From positions 124,001-188,000 of the forward strand of contig VDMD01000002.1 in the NCBI GenBank assembly GCA_007026445.1: DNA of 64,000 nucleotides. The letters run 5' to 3'. Position numbers and translations under genes: made by a program. Below, one piece after another: positions 1 through 10,727 of the stretch; within the stretch, counting starts at the first letter, position 1; each line of letters starts with the position of its first letter. Below the pieces are notes generated by a model. It made no database searches. It saw only the letters and a program-made list of their open reading frames with translations, and was not told the DNA's origin. Origin of the DNA: Schizophyllum amplum (Eukaryota > Basidiomycota > Agaricomycetes > Agaricales > Schizophyllaceae).

Positions 1-44
1 GACCCCGACCGGCATGACCTCCCCCGACATACGTCCGGCGTGGC

Positions 45-165
45 GGCGTGGCAGCGAGAGGGACGACGACGGCGACGGCACGGCGGCGAAAGGGACGACG
101 ACGGCGACGGCACGACTGGCGGCGACGGGCACGACCAGCGGCAAGGCGAGCGAGGGGGGAGGAAT
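45..165 (+). repeat. Short GACGACGACGGCGACGGCAC tandem repeat
   Basis: A GC-rich simple repeat of GACGACGAC/GGCGACGGC blocks. A block of about 30 bases occurs twice in a row near 60-117 and then decays. The same stretch is at 12,487-12,607 in unit B. All reading frames are low-complexity and no gene is claimed here. Confidence 0.6.
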
Positions 166-1271
166 GATGGAGGGAAGGACGAGATGGGAGGGGCTTTTAT
201 ACTCCCTCGAGCCTGCCGGCCGCTGCCCGCCTGCTCGGTAGCGACGAGTACGGGACTGCGAGGGTGTGCGGAGACGGGCGTCTCAAGGGATAGCGCGAGC
301 TTGTGTGATGTGCGTCCGAGTACCGCTGACTGCGCGCCGAGTGCCCGTCGTTCGTCCTTGCTGCACTGACCTTGTTCCCTCAGCTCTCGACACCGCGAAA
401 GCGCGCGCGCGCTCGGGCGGCGGGGGGCAGTCGTCCTGTGTAGGAGGGGGGGCGGTCTGTTGTGTCTTTTTGCGACCCAGGGACTCGGTGGCGCAGTAAG
501 CTCTTGTAGGCAGTCATAGGTAGCCGAATATAACCGCCTTTGTGCCTGTCACGCAGAGCGCGCGTCGTTCGTCCTCGCCTTGTTTCCTCAGCTATCGACA
601 TGGGGAAAGCGCGCTCGCACTCGGACGACGAGGGCCAGTCGTTCTGTGTGAGAGGGAGGCCCTTCTGTGCGAGAGGGAGACCTGGCTTGACGAGTCGAAT
701 CACTTGTCCCGAATACAACACCGCCTGTGCCTTTCATGCCCGAGTCCCCGCGCCCTCTCATCGCCGCGCCAAGCCTCCCACAGTCACGCAAGTTTCAACT
801 CCATTGTATTCGTTCAAGCCATTATATTCTCGCATGTCACTTCTTCAAGTCATTGTATTTCTACCCAGTCTTCGTGTTTCTTCAAGGCATTGGTAAGATG
901 CTTTTATTCCCAGAGCTACTCAACTATACAGTAGGGTTCTACTCTAACTACAACGCTTCCGTGCCCTGGAGCATAGACAAAGACCTACCAAGACATGATA
1001 TAAAGTCTCCGAACCCGTCCACGACGCCCCCGCGCCGAGTCCTGTATGTCTGTCCCGCCGCCGCCGAGATCGCGACAGGCCTTCAGCACGCCAAAGGCGT
1101 CACTGGAGTCGACCCCAATGCCGTGCACACGTCCCCGAGAGTGGCGAGGATCCCGATGACGAAGGGCGACGTCGAGAGCGGCGCGAAATTACATTTGATA
1201 AAGGAACATCACCAAAATACGAACCAAGGGCACACTGCACTCACAAGACGCATATGCACGGCGCGAACCCT

Positions 1272-1996
1272 GCTCGCCGGACGCCGATACGTTGTTTCGT
1301 CGCTTGGTGGGTGCCAGGGGGCGCAGACGGTAGGCGTTCCCGAGCGCAGATCGCATACAACGAAGGCGAGAGATCTACAGGGCTCGTCAGCGCAAGATTG
1401 ACTAACAAACAGACACTCACCAAGGGTCCGCTCGGCGGACGGCGATCTATATACTCATCGCCTACGTCGTCGTCCCCGAAGCATTGAGCTCGTCTTGACA
1501 ATAATGAGTTCATTGAGGCCAAGGCGTCTCGACGAGCTGTACAACGTCAAGCGCTTCACTCGCCGGGACGGCGATACGTGTACTGATCGCCTAAGCGAGT
1601 GAGTACTGACCGCCGTCAGAGGCTCGATCACAACGAGGTTAGCAACATGATGAACATGAATAGATATGACTCACCTCGCTCGCCGGACGGCGATACATAT
1701 ACTCATTGCCTAGGCGTCTTGATCGCGAGAGAGCAATAGAAAACGTTTGACGATAGCCAGCGCGACGCGCAGGTGAAGAAGTCGGTCTTGAGGGCGTAAC
1801 CCGTCTTGAGGGGGTGGTCTAGGCGACGTCCAGCGCGTCTTCAGGCGCGTCTCGAACGACGTGGGGCGCCGATCACGCTGCTCGCGGGACGTCAATACAT
1901 GTACTCATCGCCTAGTGAGTCAGTCAGCAATGTCTTGTAAAGCCAGGTAACTCACGCACCTCGCTCGCCGGAAGGCGATACATATACTCATCGCCT
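1272..1996 (-). repeat. Six interspersed 33-base inverted-repeat modules (unit A)
   Basis: Six copies of a module reading CTCGCCGGACGGCGAT, then ACATATACTC, then ATCGCC lie at about 1,272, 1,430, 1,560, 1,678, 1,880 and 1,963. GGCGAT and ATCGCC form a short stem around the AT-rich middle. The first copy is degenerate. On the minus strand several copies are followed directly by a GTGAGT- or GTGCGT-type splice donor and preceded by a CTAG or GCAG acceptor, so the module looks like a tiny exon in a spliced minus-strand transcript. The spacing is irregular (80-205 bases). No protein product is evident. Confidence 0.6.
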
Positions 1997-3600
1997 GCAA
2001 GCCCCGCGTCAGCATCGGTCCGCGACACTGAGAACATATTCAGCAATGTAACTGACAGAATCAATATCAATTACTCACAGCAGAACGCCAGTTCAAAGGC
2101 GGCGCTAAGCGCCGCCCCCGAGCGCGGCCTCCGGCCGCGCGATCTCTCCGCCGCCCTGCGGCATGCCGCCCCATCGCCGAGACTCCTCCACCCGAGTCCT
2201 GATAAAACCGTCAACAAGAAGGCACTGCTGCGAGAAAAGCGAAACTCACCAGAAATAACGGCGGCGCTACGCGCCGCCCCCAAGCGCGGCCTCCGGCCGC
2301 GCGGTCTCTCCTCGCCCCACGGAGTCGCGACCGTCCACCGAGCCCGCTAGATCCCTCCGCCCTAGTCCCAGCCATAACGTCAGTGAGAGATTATGGCCGC
2401 GATCGAGGGGATACTCACGAGAAGAATGGCGGCGCTGCGCGCCGCCCCGGGATGCGCGGCCTCCGGCCGCACGCGCGTCTCCCTCACCCCGCGGCTGGCG
2501 GCGTACCGCCCTCCCACACCGTTGCCGGGGCCCCTCCCCCCAAACTCTACCCAAGACATCAATGAAAGATCAAGGCCACGAACGATGGGAAACTCAACAG
2601 AAAGAGTGGCGGCGCTGCGCGCCGCCCCCGCGGCCTCCGGCCGCGCACGCCTCTCCCCCTCCCGCGGCGTGCATCGGCGGCGGCGACACCATATCACCCG
2701 AACCCTAGCCATAATATCAGTGAGAGATTGGGACCGCGATTGAATAGACACTCACAAGGAGAATGGCGGCGCTGCGCGCCGCCCCATGCGCGGCCTCCGG
2801 CCGCGCGGTCGTCTCCCTCGTCCCGCGGCATCGTAACCTCCCGCACCGTCGCCGAGACCATACCACTTGATCCTGACCAACACGTCAATGAGAAGTCAGC
2901 GCCGCAAACAATGAAAGACTCACCAAAGTATGAAGTAAGGCGACGACGGCGCTGCGCGCCGTCGCCGTGTGCGCGGCCACAGCCACGCTCGATGCTCTCC
3001 CCTGTCCACAATGTCGACGCACCGCCGCAGCGGGACTTCTGTGTCCGGCGTTAATATGAGAACAAAACAAAGGCACAATGAAACTCACCAAACCACATCC
3101 CCATGCCCACCCGCGTAGCGAAGTAAACGTCCAGATCAACGACAGGAGACGCAGAGTGATGGCGGCGCTCAGCGCCTCCCATCCCGCGGTCGCCATCGTG
3201 GGCGCGTCGACGACGACGACGTCCTAGACGCACGGAGAAAACGAGGATGACTGCGACGAGGTCAGCGGGGTACACGACGCGGGTGTGAGGACATACCATG
3301 AGCACGAACACGGCGGCGACGCGACGCGTCGCTACCTCCTACGGTCTCGAGCATAGGCTGACAAATGGACAGTCAACGTTTGGAAGAGGCGTGTCGAGCT
3401 CTACTCACCCTGAGCCACCGAGAGTCGTTGTCATTGACGGCGTCGGCGGCGACAGCGGAAAGACGATACTAAGGGCGGCGCGTCGGGGAGGGAGGGGGCA
3501 CGATGGTTGAAAAAGAGGGGAAGTTCGCTGGGAGCCGGTATATATATGGGCGTCGGAGCTAAAGGGAGCCGAGCAAGATACTTACCCTCGTACGTGGCAG
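1370..3600 (-). other. Chain of intron-like segments, putative spliced minus-strand transcript (unit A)
   Basis: At least a dozen segments on the minus strand have a fungal donor (GTGAGT, GTAAGT, GTATGT or GTGCGT), a branch-like CTGAC/TTGAC/TTAAC and an AG acceptor, and most are 45-65 bases long. Donors lie near 3,590, 3,405, 3,300, 3,089, 2,912, 2,755, 2,592, 2,415, 2,250, 2,077, 1,960, 1,673 and 1,419. The intervening 35-130 base exon-like blocks carry the hairpins and the 33-base modules. No frame stays open through all blocks. The transcript may be non-coding, or a gene whose exon was duplicated in tandem and decayed. The same chain occurs at 13,812-16,042. Confidence 0.4.
2098..3186 (-). 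repeat. Double-hairpin array (unit A)
   Basis: Seven modules spaced 156-219 bases apart begin at about 2,098, 2,260, 2,428, 2,608, 2,764, 2,944 and 3,163. Each carries two adjacent GC hairpins with 3-base loops: GGCGGCGC-TGC-GCGCCGCC (loop varies), then CGCGGCC-TCC-GGCCGCG. The last two modules on the right are degenerate: module six keeps a variant of the first hairpin (GACGGCGC/GCGCCGTC) but not the second, and module seven is decayed in both. Between the hairpin pairs lies a conserved stretch that on the minus strand reads as donor GTGAGT, a branch-like CTGAC/TTGAC and a TAG/CAG acceptor. In the most conserved minus-strand frame the modules read AAGGR..GGAQRRHS, but the two leftmost modules have a stop in that frame, so coding is doubtful. 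Confidence 0.75.
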
Positions 3601-3779
3601 ATCTCGTCGCCCCGATCGTCAACAATGGAGTCGTTATTCGGCCGCGGATTAGGTGCCCGCCGCGCCGTCAAGTGGGGACGTTCAAATTCACCGCAATACC
3701 CGTATCGCGTGAAGCAGAATGAGAGCCACAGAGGGCAGGCAAATCAGCACCGAGTCAAGAAAAAGGAATGGCACCGGTT

Positions 3780-5275
3780 GGCGTAGTCCGTGATGGACGG
3801 TCGTGATGGTCGGGAACAACAAGAACAATGGACGCGTCGGTCGGTCCGGGCACCGAAGTTGAACTTGACGGGAATTGTCCACCTCCCTCACCTCTACTGC
3901 GGGCTCTGCTCGCCGTGAAAGAGTTGCTCATCGGCTCCGCTCAGGCTTCTGACGCTCCGTTAAAATTTACAGCGCGCCCGTAGCTCTGGATCGGCCGGAA
4001 TTCGGGGTGCACTTGTAGCGTGGATGCAGGGATTCCCGCCCTCCGCGGCGCGTAGACACACTTTCTCAACCTCCTAAGTTAGACAGTTTCCCTGGAGTTT
4101 GATGCATGGAAAATGCGTACCTAATCGGACGCAAGTCCTGAGCGGGCGCGATCGAGCCACCTGTTCGTTGTCAAAAGTTCAACGCACGTTCAATCTGTGC
4201 ACATCTGCTCGTCCCGCAGCGCGAGCAAGACACCGGCTCGTCTTCTGTCTTGCAGTATGATATATCATGATACCTGAGGGCGCAGTCAGTCGAACCCAAC
4301 ATACAAGATGAGTATGGAAACCAGATTCGCAACACGGACTCCCTCGTACGACCATGCGCGCCACACCCTTCCCCACCTCCCCGCTCGCCTGTCACCCCGA
4401 ATCTTCCATCCCCGGGCCTGTCTCGAACGCCCGCGCAGTCTGACAAACATCCTCGCATTACACCCGCATCACTCCGCGCCACCATCACCGACAGTAGCGC
4501 AGTGCTCACCGACTCTGCTCGCAGAGAAAAAGTTCAACATGTACACTCGCGTTTCCAACCTCCTGACTCTGCCGTTGCGCCGCGTCTTTCTAGTGCATTC
4601 CCGTCGCCGACTCTTCATTTCGTGAACCGAATACGTTGGCGTCGCTGATAGATCGGAAGCACGAGATCGTGCGGCGAATGCTGCGCTCGTCCTCCGTGTT
4701 GCTGCAAAGTTCAACGTCGAAGTTCAACATATTCACTCACTCATGCCCCTCCCCCCGAGCTCTGCAAGTTCGGCAAGCAGCTTCACGCGATGCTCAATCT
4801 ACGGCAAGAAATGCATCGCTGCTGCATAGACGACACGCAACAGGGCGAGCTGCACGCAGCGGTTCGTGCGCGCCACCCGAGGTCAACAAGGCCTACCAAA
4901 TGCAGCGGTATGACGTCCTCGCCGCGTGCATCAGGGCCCGGCGGCAAGGCAACTTAGATAGACTAGGTTTGCGTTGCCGATCAGGACGGTCGTCGGACAT
5001 GAAGCGCTGTTCGGGTTGGCGCGCGCCACTCGAGGACTCGCTCGTCGTTTTCGAGGCAGGCGGAGTTCGTTTGAGCGGCGGAGACGCACGATTAGGCAGG
5101 TAGATATTCGATAGTAGCCCATCAGTACGAAGAGCATGCAGAAGTCGACGCAGACATCGTCCGCGGGCGATGATGACGGTCGGGAACAGCATGAATAAGG
5201 ATCGTCGCAGTCGGTCCGGCACGCCGAAGTTCAACTTGTCCCCATCATCCATGTCCTCCTCACCCATCGCGCGCC
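3780..5275 (-). repeat. Diverged pair of about 120-base repeats
   Basis: Segments 3,780-3,895 and 5,145-5,275 are related: both contain GACGGTCGGGAACA-like and TCGGTCCGG...CCGAAGTT-AACTTG blocks. On the minus strand both read a short peptide with the shared pattern PDR..R.LF.LFPT. The motif AAGTTCAAC also recurs at 4,154, 4,530, 4,708, 4,723 and 5,226. No known domain is recognised. The pair is repeated in unit B at 16,222-17,717. Confidence 0.5.
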
Positions 5276-6840
5276 TCCAGCGCCTCGGATAAAAGCCTGT
5301 TCGCTTCCAGTTATCCTCCGATGACTATCTGTGAATCTAGAACGCTGCCACCGTCCTGGATCCGCTGGAACTCGCAGAACATTCACGCCCTGCACCAAAA
5401 CGCGCGTCTCCACCTTCCGGAGCGCGACCGTGGCCTCGCCAAGTACCGCGATGGGTCCAGCCAATATCCGTACGGCATCACCTCGCTTCAGAACTCGGGT
5501 ACGTATCCCCGATGGGCGAGATCTGTGTTCTTTCTTATCGTTCTGGAAGGTCTAGGATGTTTGAGTGTGGAACTCGACGTCTTTACCGTCGTAAGTTGAC
5601 ATCCGCCCAAAAAATATTTCTCACCAAATCCTGACTGCATAGGGGAAGTTGGACGACCCTCGGTGTCCTATATCTCTCTGCGCAACCGTCAGTGGGTGCT
5701 ATTGCGCAAAGGGCGACGATTTTATTATGTGGCGCTGTTTCCCGCCCGCTCGTAACATGCGCATCTCGCATCGGACAACCAATATTTGTACCGCATACTT
5801 CTTCGGACATACGTGGGACATTATGTACAAAGTCCTGGACGCGTCCGCCCTCTGTACATTGCACAGTGCGTCACCCCTTTCTCGTCGTTCCCCACCTCGT
5901 CGCCCTCCCAATCTTCCACCGCTCGCTTATCCTGAAACGCCAATGACTCATTCAGGAGATTCGACCTTGCGGTCGATCTCGTGCCGACCGCCGACGGCCG
6001 CACGCACGCGCCACCGCGCATAGTGCATACACCCTCTCGACGCGCCGAATCTTCCGCCCCGCTGTCGTCCATTTCCGTGCTCGCCGCTTGCTCGATACCG
6101 CTAGTCTACTCGGGTCCCCGTATTACCGACGCGGAATGCGGGATGCTTGCGCTGCCCTCGCATCCTCAACATGTTCGTTTTCATTTCCCGGGTCATTCAC
6201 AGCGACTTACAGTGCGCAGGAAACGCTAGTTCTGCATATACACGGCGGAGATGCGTATCTCCGAGGTCCCCGAGCACAATCTTCTTTGGACGGAGCGCGA
6301 GCGCGGCGGAGACGACGCGCCTTCAGCGCGTTCGCTGGCGCGGCCTTGTTCAACAACAAGGATCTCCCGATGGGGAAAGGCCTTACGTTGTCATCTTCAA
6401 CCTCCACCTCGATTTTTCCGCCCCACTCTCGCGGGGTTCTCGGCTGCGGGACGCGTCACATATCAGCTCGGGTGCGTGCTCATGTCGCGAAGCGAAGCGG
6501 TACTGAATGTGGTGCTCATTTAGGACATCGTCAAGCGACACCCACACTGCGAGAGGGCGCTTCACGCAAAGCTCGACCTGCCGTATCGCCAGCTCTTCCC
6601 CGCGGAGGTTGATCAAGACTCACCGCACTCGGCGGACATGCACGGACGACGCCGCACGGCCTGGGAGAGCGGATACGCATTCAATGTTCAAAGTCGAACC
6701 TCCTGAACGGAGGCGCGTGTGTCGGTACGCCACCGGAGGCGCGTGTGTCGGTGCGCCACCGAATCTTCCGCCCTTTCGTAAGTCGATCTCGACCCCCGAT
6801 TTTCCCGGCGGTACACCCTGTTCGGTAGCCGGTGACTAGA
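3900..6840. other. Gene-poor part of unit A, no recognised gene
   Basis: Apart from the diverged repeat ending at 5,275, no domain is recognisable. A plus-strand intron-like segment lies at about 5,590-5,641 (GTAAGT ... CCTGAC TGCATAG), and another begins with GTACGT near 5,499. The flanking blocks at 5,321-5,590 and 5,642-5,760 have some protein-like composition, so a small, fast-evolving or decayed spliced gene is possible. The identical stretch in unit B is 16,342-19,282. Confidence 0.4.
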
Positions 6841-7082
6841 TGAGCTGCTGACGTGTGCGTTTCAAGGAGGTTGGAAAGGTTGTTCGCGCGGGGGTATAAG
6901 GGTCGGCGCCGGGGTATAAGGGTCGGGGGGAGATGGGGAGATTGGGGCAGCGCTCTTGCGTTTCCCCTCGTTGACTATTCCCCGCCGCCGCTACCTTTCC
7001 CTCGCCTCCTATCCCTTGCCCGCCGTTTTTGTTGGCATTGTTCTGCCCGCCGTCGCCTTGGCCGCCGTCGTCTTGACACCCG

Positions 7083-7225
7083 CTCGCCGACATGGACGCC
7101 GAGCTCGCCGACTTGGCCGTCAAGTTCGCCGACTTGGACTCCCACTCTTCGACCTGAACTCCCATTCTTCGACTTGGACTCCCATTCTTCGATTTGGACT
7201 CCCGCTCGACGACTTGGACGTCGAG
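7083..7225 (+). repeat. 18-base minisatellite (unit A)
   Basis: About eight degenerate copies of CGCTCGCCGACATGGACN, drifting towards CTCTTCGACTTGGACTCC at the right end. Any frame gives a repetitive peptide such as SPTWTP. The equivalent array in unit B is longer. Confidence 0.7.
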
Positions 7226-7588
7226 CTTGACGCCGTGAGTCTGACCGCCATCCTATTCGTCTAATAGTCGCTGATCTATATTATAGGTGTTTTCTGTATC
7301 ATAGGTGTCTTCACGCTCGCCCATGCGTCGCGCCCGCTAGTCACGCCCTCCACGACGGCACGCTACATGACGACGGCGCGCTCCCTGACACGCCCACGAC
7401 CCCGTCCCCTCGCCCTCACCCGGTTCGTCGGAATATCATTGTTGGGTTATGCCACGGTGCGTCCCGCGTCTCTTATATCTACGCTTCGTGTTACTGACCG
7501 CAAATATTCTTCGCGTTGCTGACCGCATTCTTCGTGTTACTGACCGCATTCTTCGTGTTACTGTCAGCTTATTTCAGCTCTGTCCTGC

Positions 7589-7653
7589 TCCCCCGCCATC
7601 GTGCTCCCCCGCCATCGTGCTCCCCCGCCGTCGTGCTCTCCCGCCATCGTGCT
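7589..7653 (+). repeat. 16-base minisatellite CCCCCGCCATCGTGCT x4
   Basis: Four near-identical 16-base units. The array is missing from unit B. Confidence 0.75.
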
Positions 7654-7788
7654 GACCGTCTCGCAAGACCACCTTTGTCGATGTTATATGTTCGCAGTGG
7701 ATGTTTACTGTTCGCCCCCTATCACTCGCAACATGCCGTTCGCGCGAGCATACCGCTATGATGATCGAGCTCACCGCTATGCTGATCG

Positions 7789-8374
7789 GTAAGTCGACTC
7801 AGTGATATTCGTCGACCGTCGCGCTGACTCTCTTGCATTCTAGGTCACTTCAATTGCCTTGTGTCCGCTACCCCCTGTCACCCCCATCACGCGCGCGATC
7901 GGTATGTTTGATTGATTTTTTTTTCTTTTTTTTTTGCGGCTGTTGTGCTAACTTTGCTCTTGTCAATGTTATCCAGATAATCTTTGTGGTTACGACTTGC
8001 TCGATAATCAATGTCGTATACTATCATCGCCGTCGCCGGGCCTCCGGTCTCACGTCCAACATGTGTAAGTAGTTCTTCAACATGTCAACCCGCGGGCTCA
8101 CGTTATCCGTAAGTTGATTGTTTTGTATGTCTCTCGACCGTCGTGGTGTGTCTCTCGACCGTCGTGGTGACTCTCTCGACCGTCGTGGTGTGTCTCTCGA
8201 TCGTCGTGGTGATTCTCTACCTCTCTCTAGATTACCTGCACACTCACGAGCTCGATATCCAATACCCCGTGAACGCCCTCCGCCCTCCGCCCGTCCCCTG
8301 CTACTGGTAACTGTGAGTCGAGTGCAACGTCACGATCTTTATCGCCCGTCGTAGTACTGACTCTTCTCTCACAG
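7789..8374 (+). other. Three conserved intron-like segments, putative plus-strand transcript (unit A)
   Basis: Segments 7,789-7,843 (GTAAGT...GCTGAC...TTCTAG), 7,902-7,976 (GTATGT...GCTAAC...TCCAG) and 8,313-8,374 (GTGAGT...ACTGAC...CACAG) look like genuine fungal introns. All three are retained in unit B (about 20,010-20,067, 20,131-20,191 and 20,265-20,322), although much of the sequence between them was deleted or rearranged there. The exon-like blocks are short and no domain is recognisable. Confidence 0.4.
8128..8213 (+). repeat. 21-base minisatellite, four copies
   Basis: Units of TCTCTCGACCGTCGTGGTGTG repeat in register and would encode SLDRRGV/D if translated. The array is absent from unit B, where the surrounding roughly 280 bases are deleted. 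Confidence 0.75.
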
Positions 8375-8659
8375 ATTACGTGGACGACGTTGTCGTGTTC
8401 GCCGCGTGGGCGGCGGCGCTGTTGTGCTCGCCGTTGGGGACGGCGTTATCGTGTTCGCCGTGCGGACGGCGTTATCGTGCTCGCAGTTGGCGTTGTCGTG
8501 CTCGCCGTTGGCGTCGTCGTGCTCGCCGTGTGGACGGCGCTATTATACTCGCCCTGTGGACGGCATTGTCGTGTTCGCCGTGCGAACGGCGTCGTCGTGT
8601 TCGACGTCGTCCGCGGGAATTCTAACGCGGGCGAGCGTGACTTTACTTTCAGAGGAGGG

Positions 8660-9960
8660 AGGGTGGGTTGATTCTACGGGGGCCAGTTGATTTTACGCGG
8701 GGCACTTGATTTTACGCGGTCCACTTGATTTTACGCGGCCGGGTTGATTTTACGCGGGCCACTTGATTTTACGCGGGCGCGTTGATTTTACGGGGGCGGG
8801 TTGATTTTACGCGGGCGGGTTGATTTTACAGGTGCGAGTCGACTGTTATTCCTAGGCAGGTTGCATTTTATTTTGCCGAGGGGGGAGGGGGGGGATATTT
8901 TTATTTGTACGGCGTGGGAGGGGGGATTTTTATTTGTACGCAGGGGGGGAGGGGGATTTTATTTGTACGAGGGGGGACGGGCGATTTGTATATTTACGAG
9001 GGGGGACGGGCGATTTGTATATTTACGAGGGGGGACGGGCGATTTGTACTTCTACGAGGGGGGAGCGGGGTCTGTATTTCTACGAGGGGGGTGGCTTAAC
9101 TTTGCGAGGGGGAGGGTTAACTTTACGAGGGGGGGAGGGGTTGGTTTTTATGTATACGACAAGGAGGGTTAAGTTTACGAGGGCGGTATGTATTTCTACG
9201 AGGGGGAGGGGGCGGTTGACTCGTGCGGGAGGGGGGTATTTGTGAAGGCGAGGGGGGAGCGTCTGCGAAGGCGAGGGGGGAGTGTATGCGAAGGCAAGGG
9301 GGAGTGCATGCGAAGGCGAGGGGAGAGTGTCTTGGAAGGCGAGGGGGGTCGCTGCGAAGGCGGGGTGGAGGAGGGGGGAGGTATGTCTGACGAGGTACGG
9401 GGGAGGGGGAGGTAACAGATGGAAGGCGGGGGTAGACAGAGAGGTAGGAGGGTAGACGGCGGTTGACGAAGGTCAGGATAGGTACAAGGTAGGTAGACTC
9501 GATGCAATTGGAGTTGGTTTTAAAGCACGTTATCGGCTTTGTGAAGGCGAGGGGGAGGGGCGTCGAGAGGGAGGGAGGAGGCGTCAAGGGAAGGGAGGGC
9601 GTCGAGGGAGGGGGAGAGGGGCAAAGGAGGCGGCGCTTACTCTTACGAGGTCAGAGGGCGAGCTGCTTTTCCCTTCACGAGGGGGGAGGGCTGGCTTCAT
9701 CATACTGATACGGGGAGGGTTAATTTTCACTCATACGAGGGAGGGCTGGTTGATTGTTATTCCTACGAGGGCGGTTAATATTTATTGATGCGGGGGCGAG
9801 TGTGGACCTTCCTAATACGAGGGGGGAGGTACTTGGACAGAGAAGTAGGAGGGGTAGAGGAGCGGGTACAACATAGGTAGACTTGATGCAATGCAACTTG
9901 TTATCGAAGCACGTTATCGAGTTTGTGGGGGCGAGGGGGAGGCGAGAGGGGGCATCGAGG
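8660..9960 (+). repeat. Strand-asymmetric G-rich degenerate repeat tract (unit A)
   Basis: About 1.3 kb in which guanine lies almost entirely on the plus strand. Successive degenerate minisatellites grade into one another: about nine copies of TTGATTTTACGCGGGCGGG (8,668-8,840), units of about 28 bases containing TTTACGAGGGGGGACGGGCG (8,890-9,190), then about six units of GAAGGCGAGGGGGGAGTGTCT (9,240-9,375), then looser repeats. All share an ACGAGGGGG core. Many G runs of 4-8 could form G-quadruplexes. No gene is supported. Confidence 0.8.
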
Positions 9961-10727
9961 GGGAGTGAAGGTGTGAGAGGAGCGGAGGAGGCGGGAGGCG
10001 AGAGGGAGAGGAGGGGAGACGAGAGCGAGAGCGAGGAGGGGAGGGGCCGAAGGGGGCGTGGAGGGGTGAAGGGGGCGTGGAAGGATGAAGGGGCGAAGGG
10101 GGAGTGGAGTGGATGGGCTATAGTGGAAGGAGGTTGAGTCGGCGAGGGGGGAGAGAGGGGGGATTGTTGCTAGCGATGTCGTGCCTTTACAGGGCGTTAC
10201 CTCTTCGCCCTTCCTCGCCCCTCCCGTTCATTGCCCCCCCTTCGCGAGCCTCGTCGTTTGCAGCGGCGCCTTTCCTCCTGCCTTTCGGTTCTGGTAAATC
10301 TTTCGTCAATTGGTCAGTGCGAGTTTGAGGTGCGAGGTTTGGGTGAAGCTGGAGGGCGAGGGGGCGAGGGAAGCGGTGGCGGAAGTTCCCAAGACAAGAA
10401 GCGCATCGTCGTCATAGGGCGCGGCGTGGTGAAGTGAAGTGCAAAGTTGAGGATGTGTTCTATTGATAGGCACGCGCGAAGTCTCAATGAACTTGAGAGC
10501 GCGTAGAGCGAGGCGGATCTACGTCTCGTCTGAACACGGCGCATTCGGCGCGGTCAATGCAGACGCCAGCGAGTCACCGTCACGCCAGTCCCCGGTCCCG
10601 GTCCCGCAACCATGTCTCGGTACCGTGCAGCACAAGACGTTGCTCCTGCATTTCAAACATCATTCCCAGTCAACTCACACCGCTCTCCATATTCGTATAA
10701 CCTCGTTTCCCCCGTCGATCGACGAGG
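9960..10727. other. Region upstream of ligase copy A
   Basis: AG-rich sequence continues to about 10,140, then a less biased stretch leads to the ligase start. No separate gene is recognised. The equivalent stretch in unit B is about 21,700-22,418. The last few hundred bases are the presumed ligase promoter. Confidence 0.4.

Noticed and set aside
2098..3186. CRISPR-like array in the evenly spaced hairpin repeats
   Set aside because: The intervals are related to each other rather than unique spacers, and the genome is eukaryotic with spliceosomal introns.
13..3700. Many Arg/Ala-rich open frames of 60-224 codons in both units
   Set aside because: They arise from GC-rich repeats, occur in overlapping frames on both strands and do not match any family.
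8660..9960. Telomeric or subtelomeric repeat tract
   Set aside because: The units vary in length and sequence, lack TTAGGG, and occur in two internal places followed by ordinary genes.
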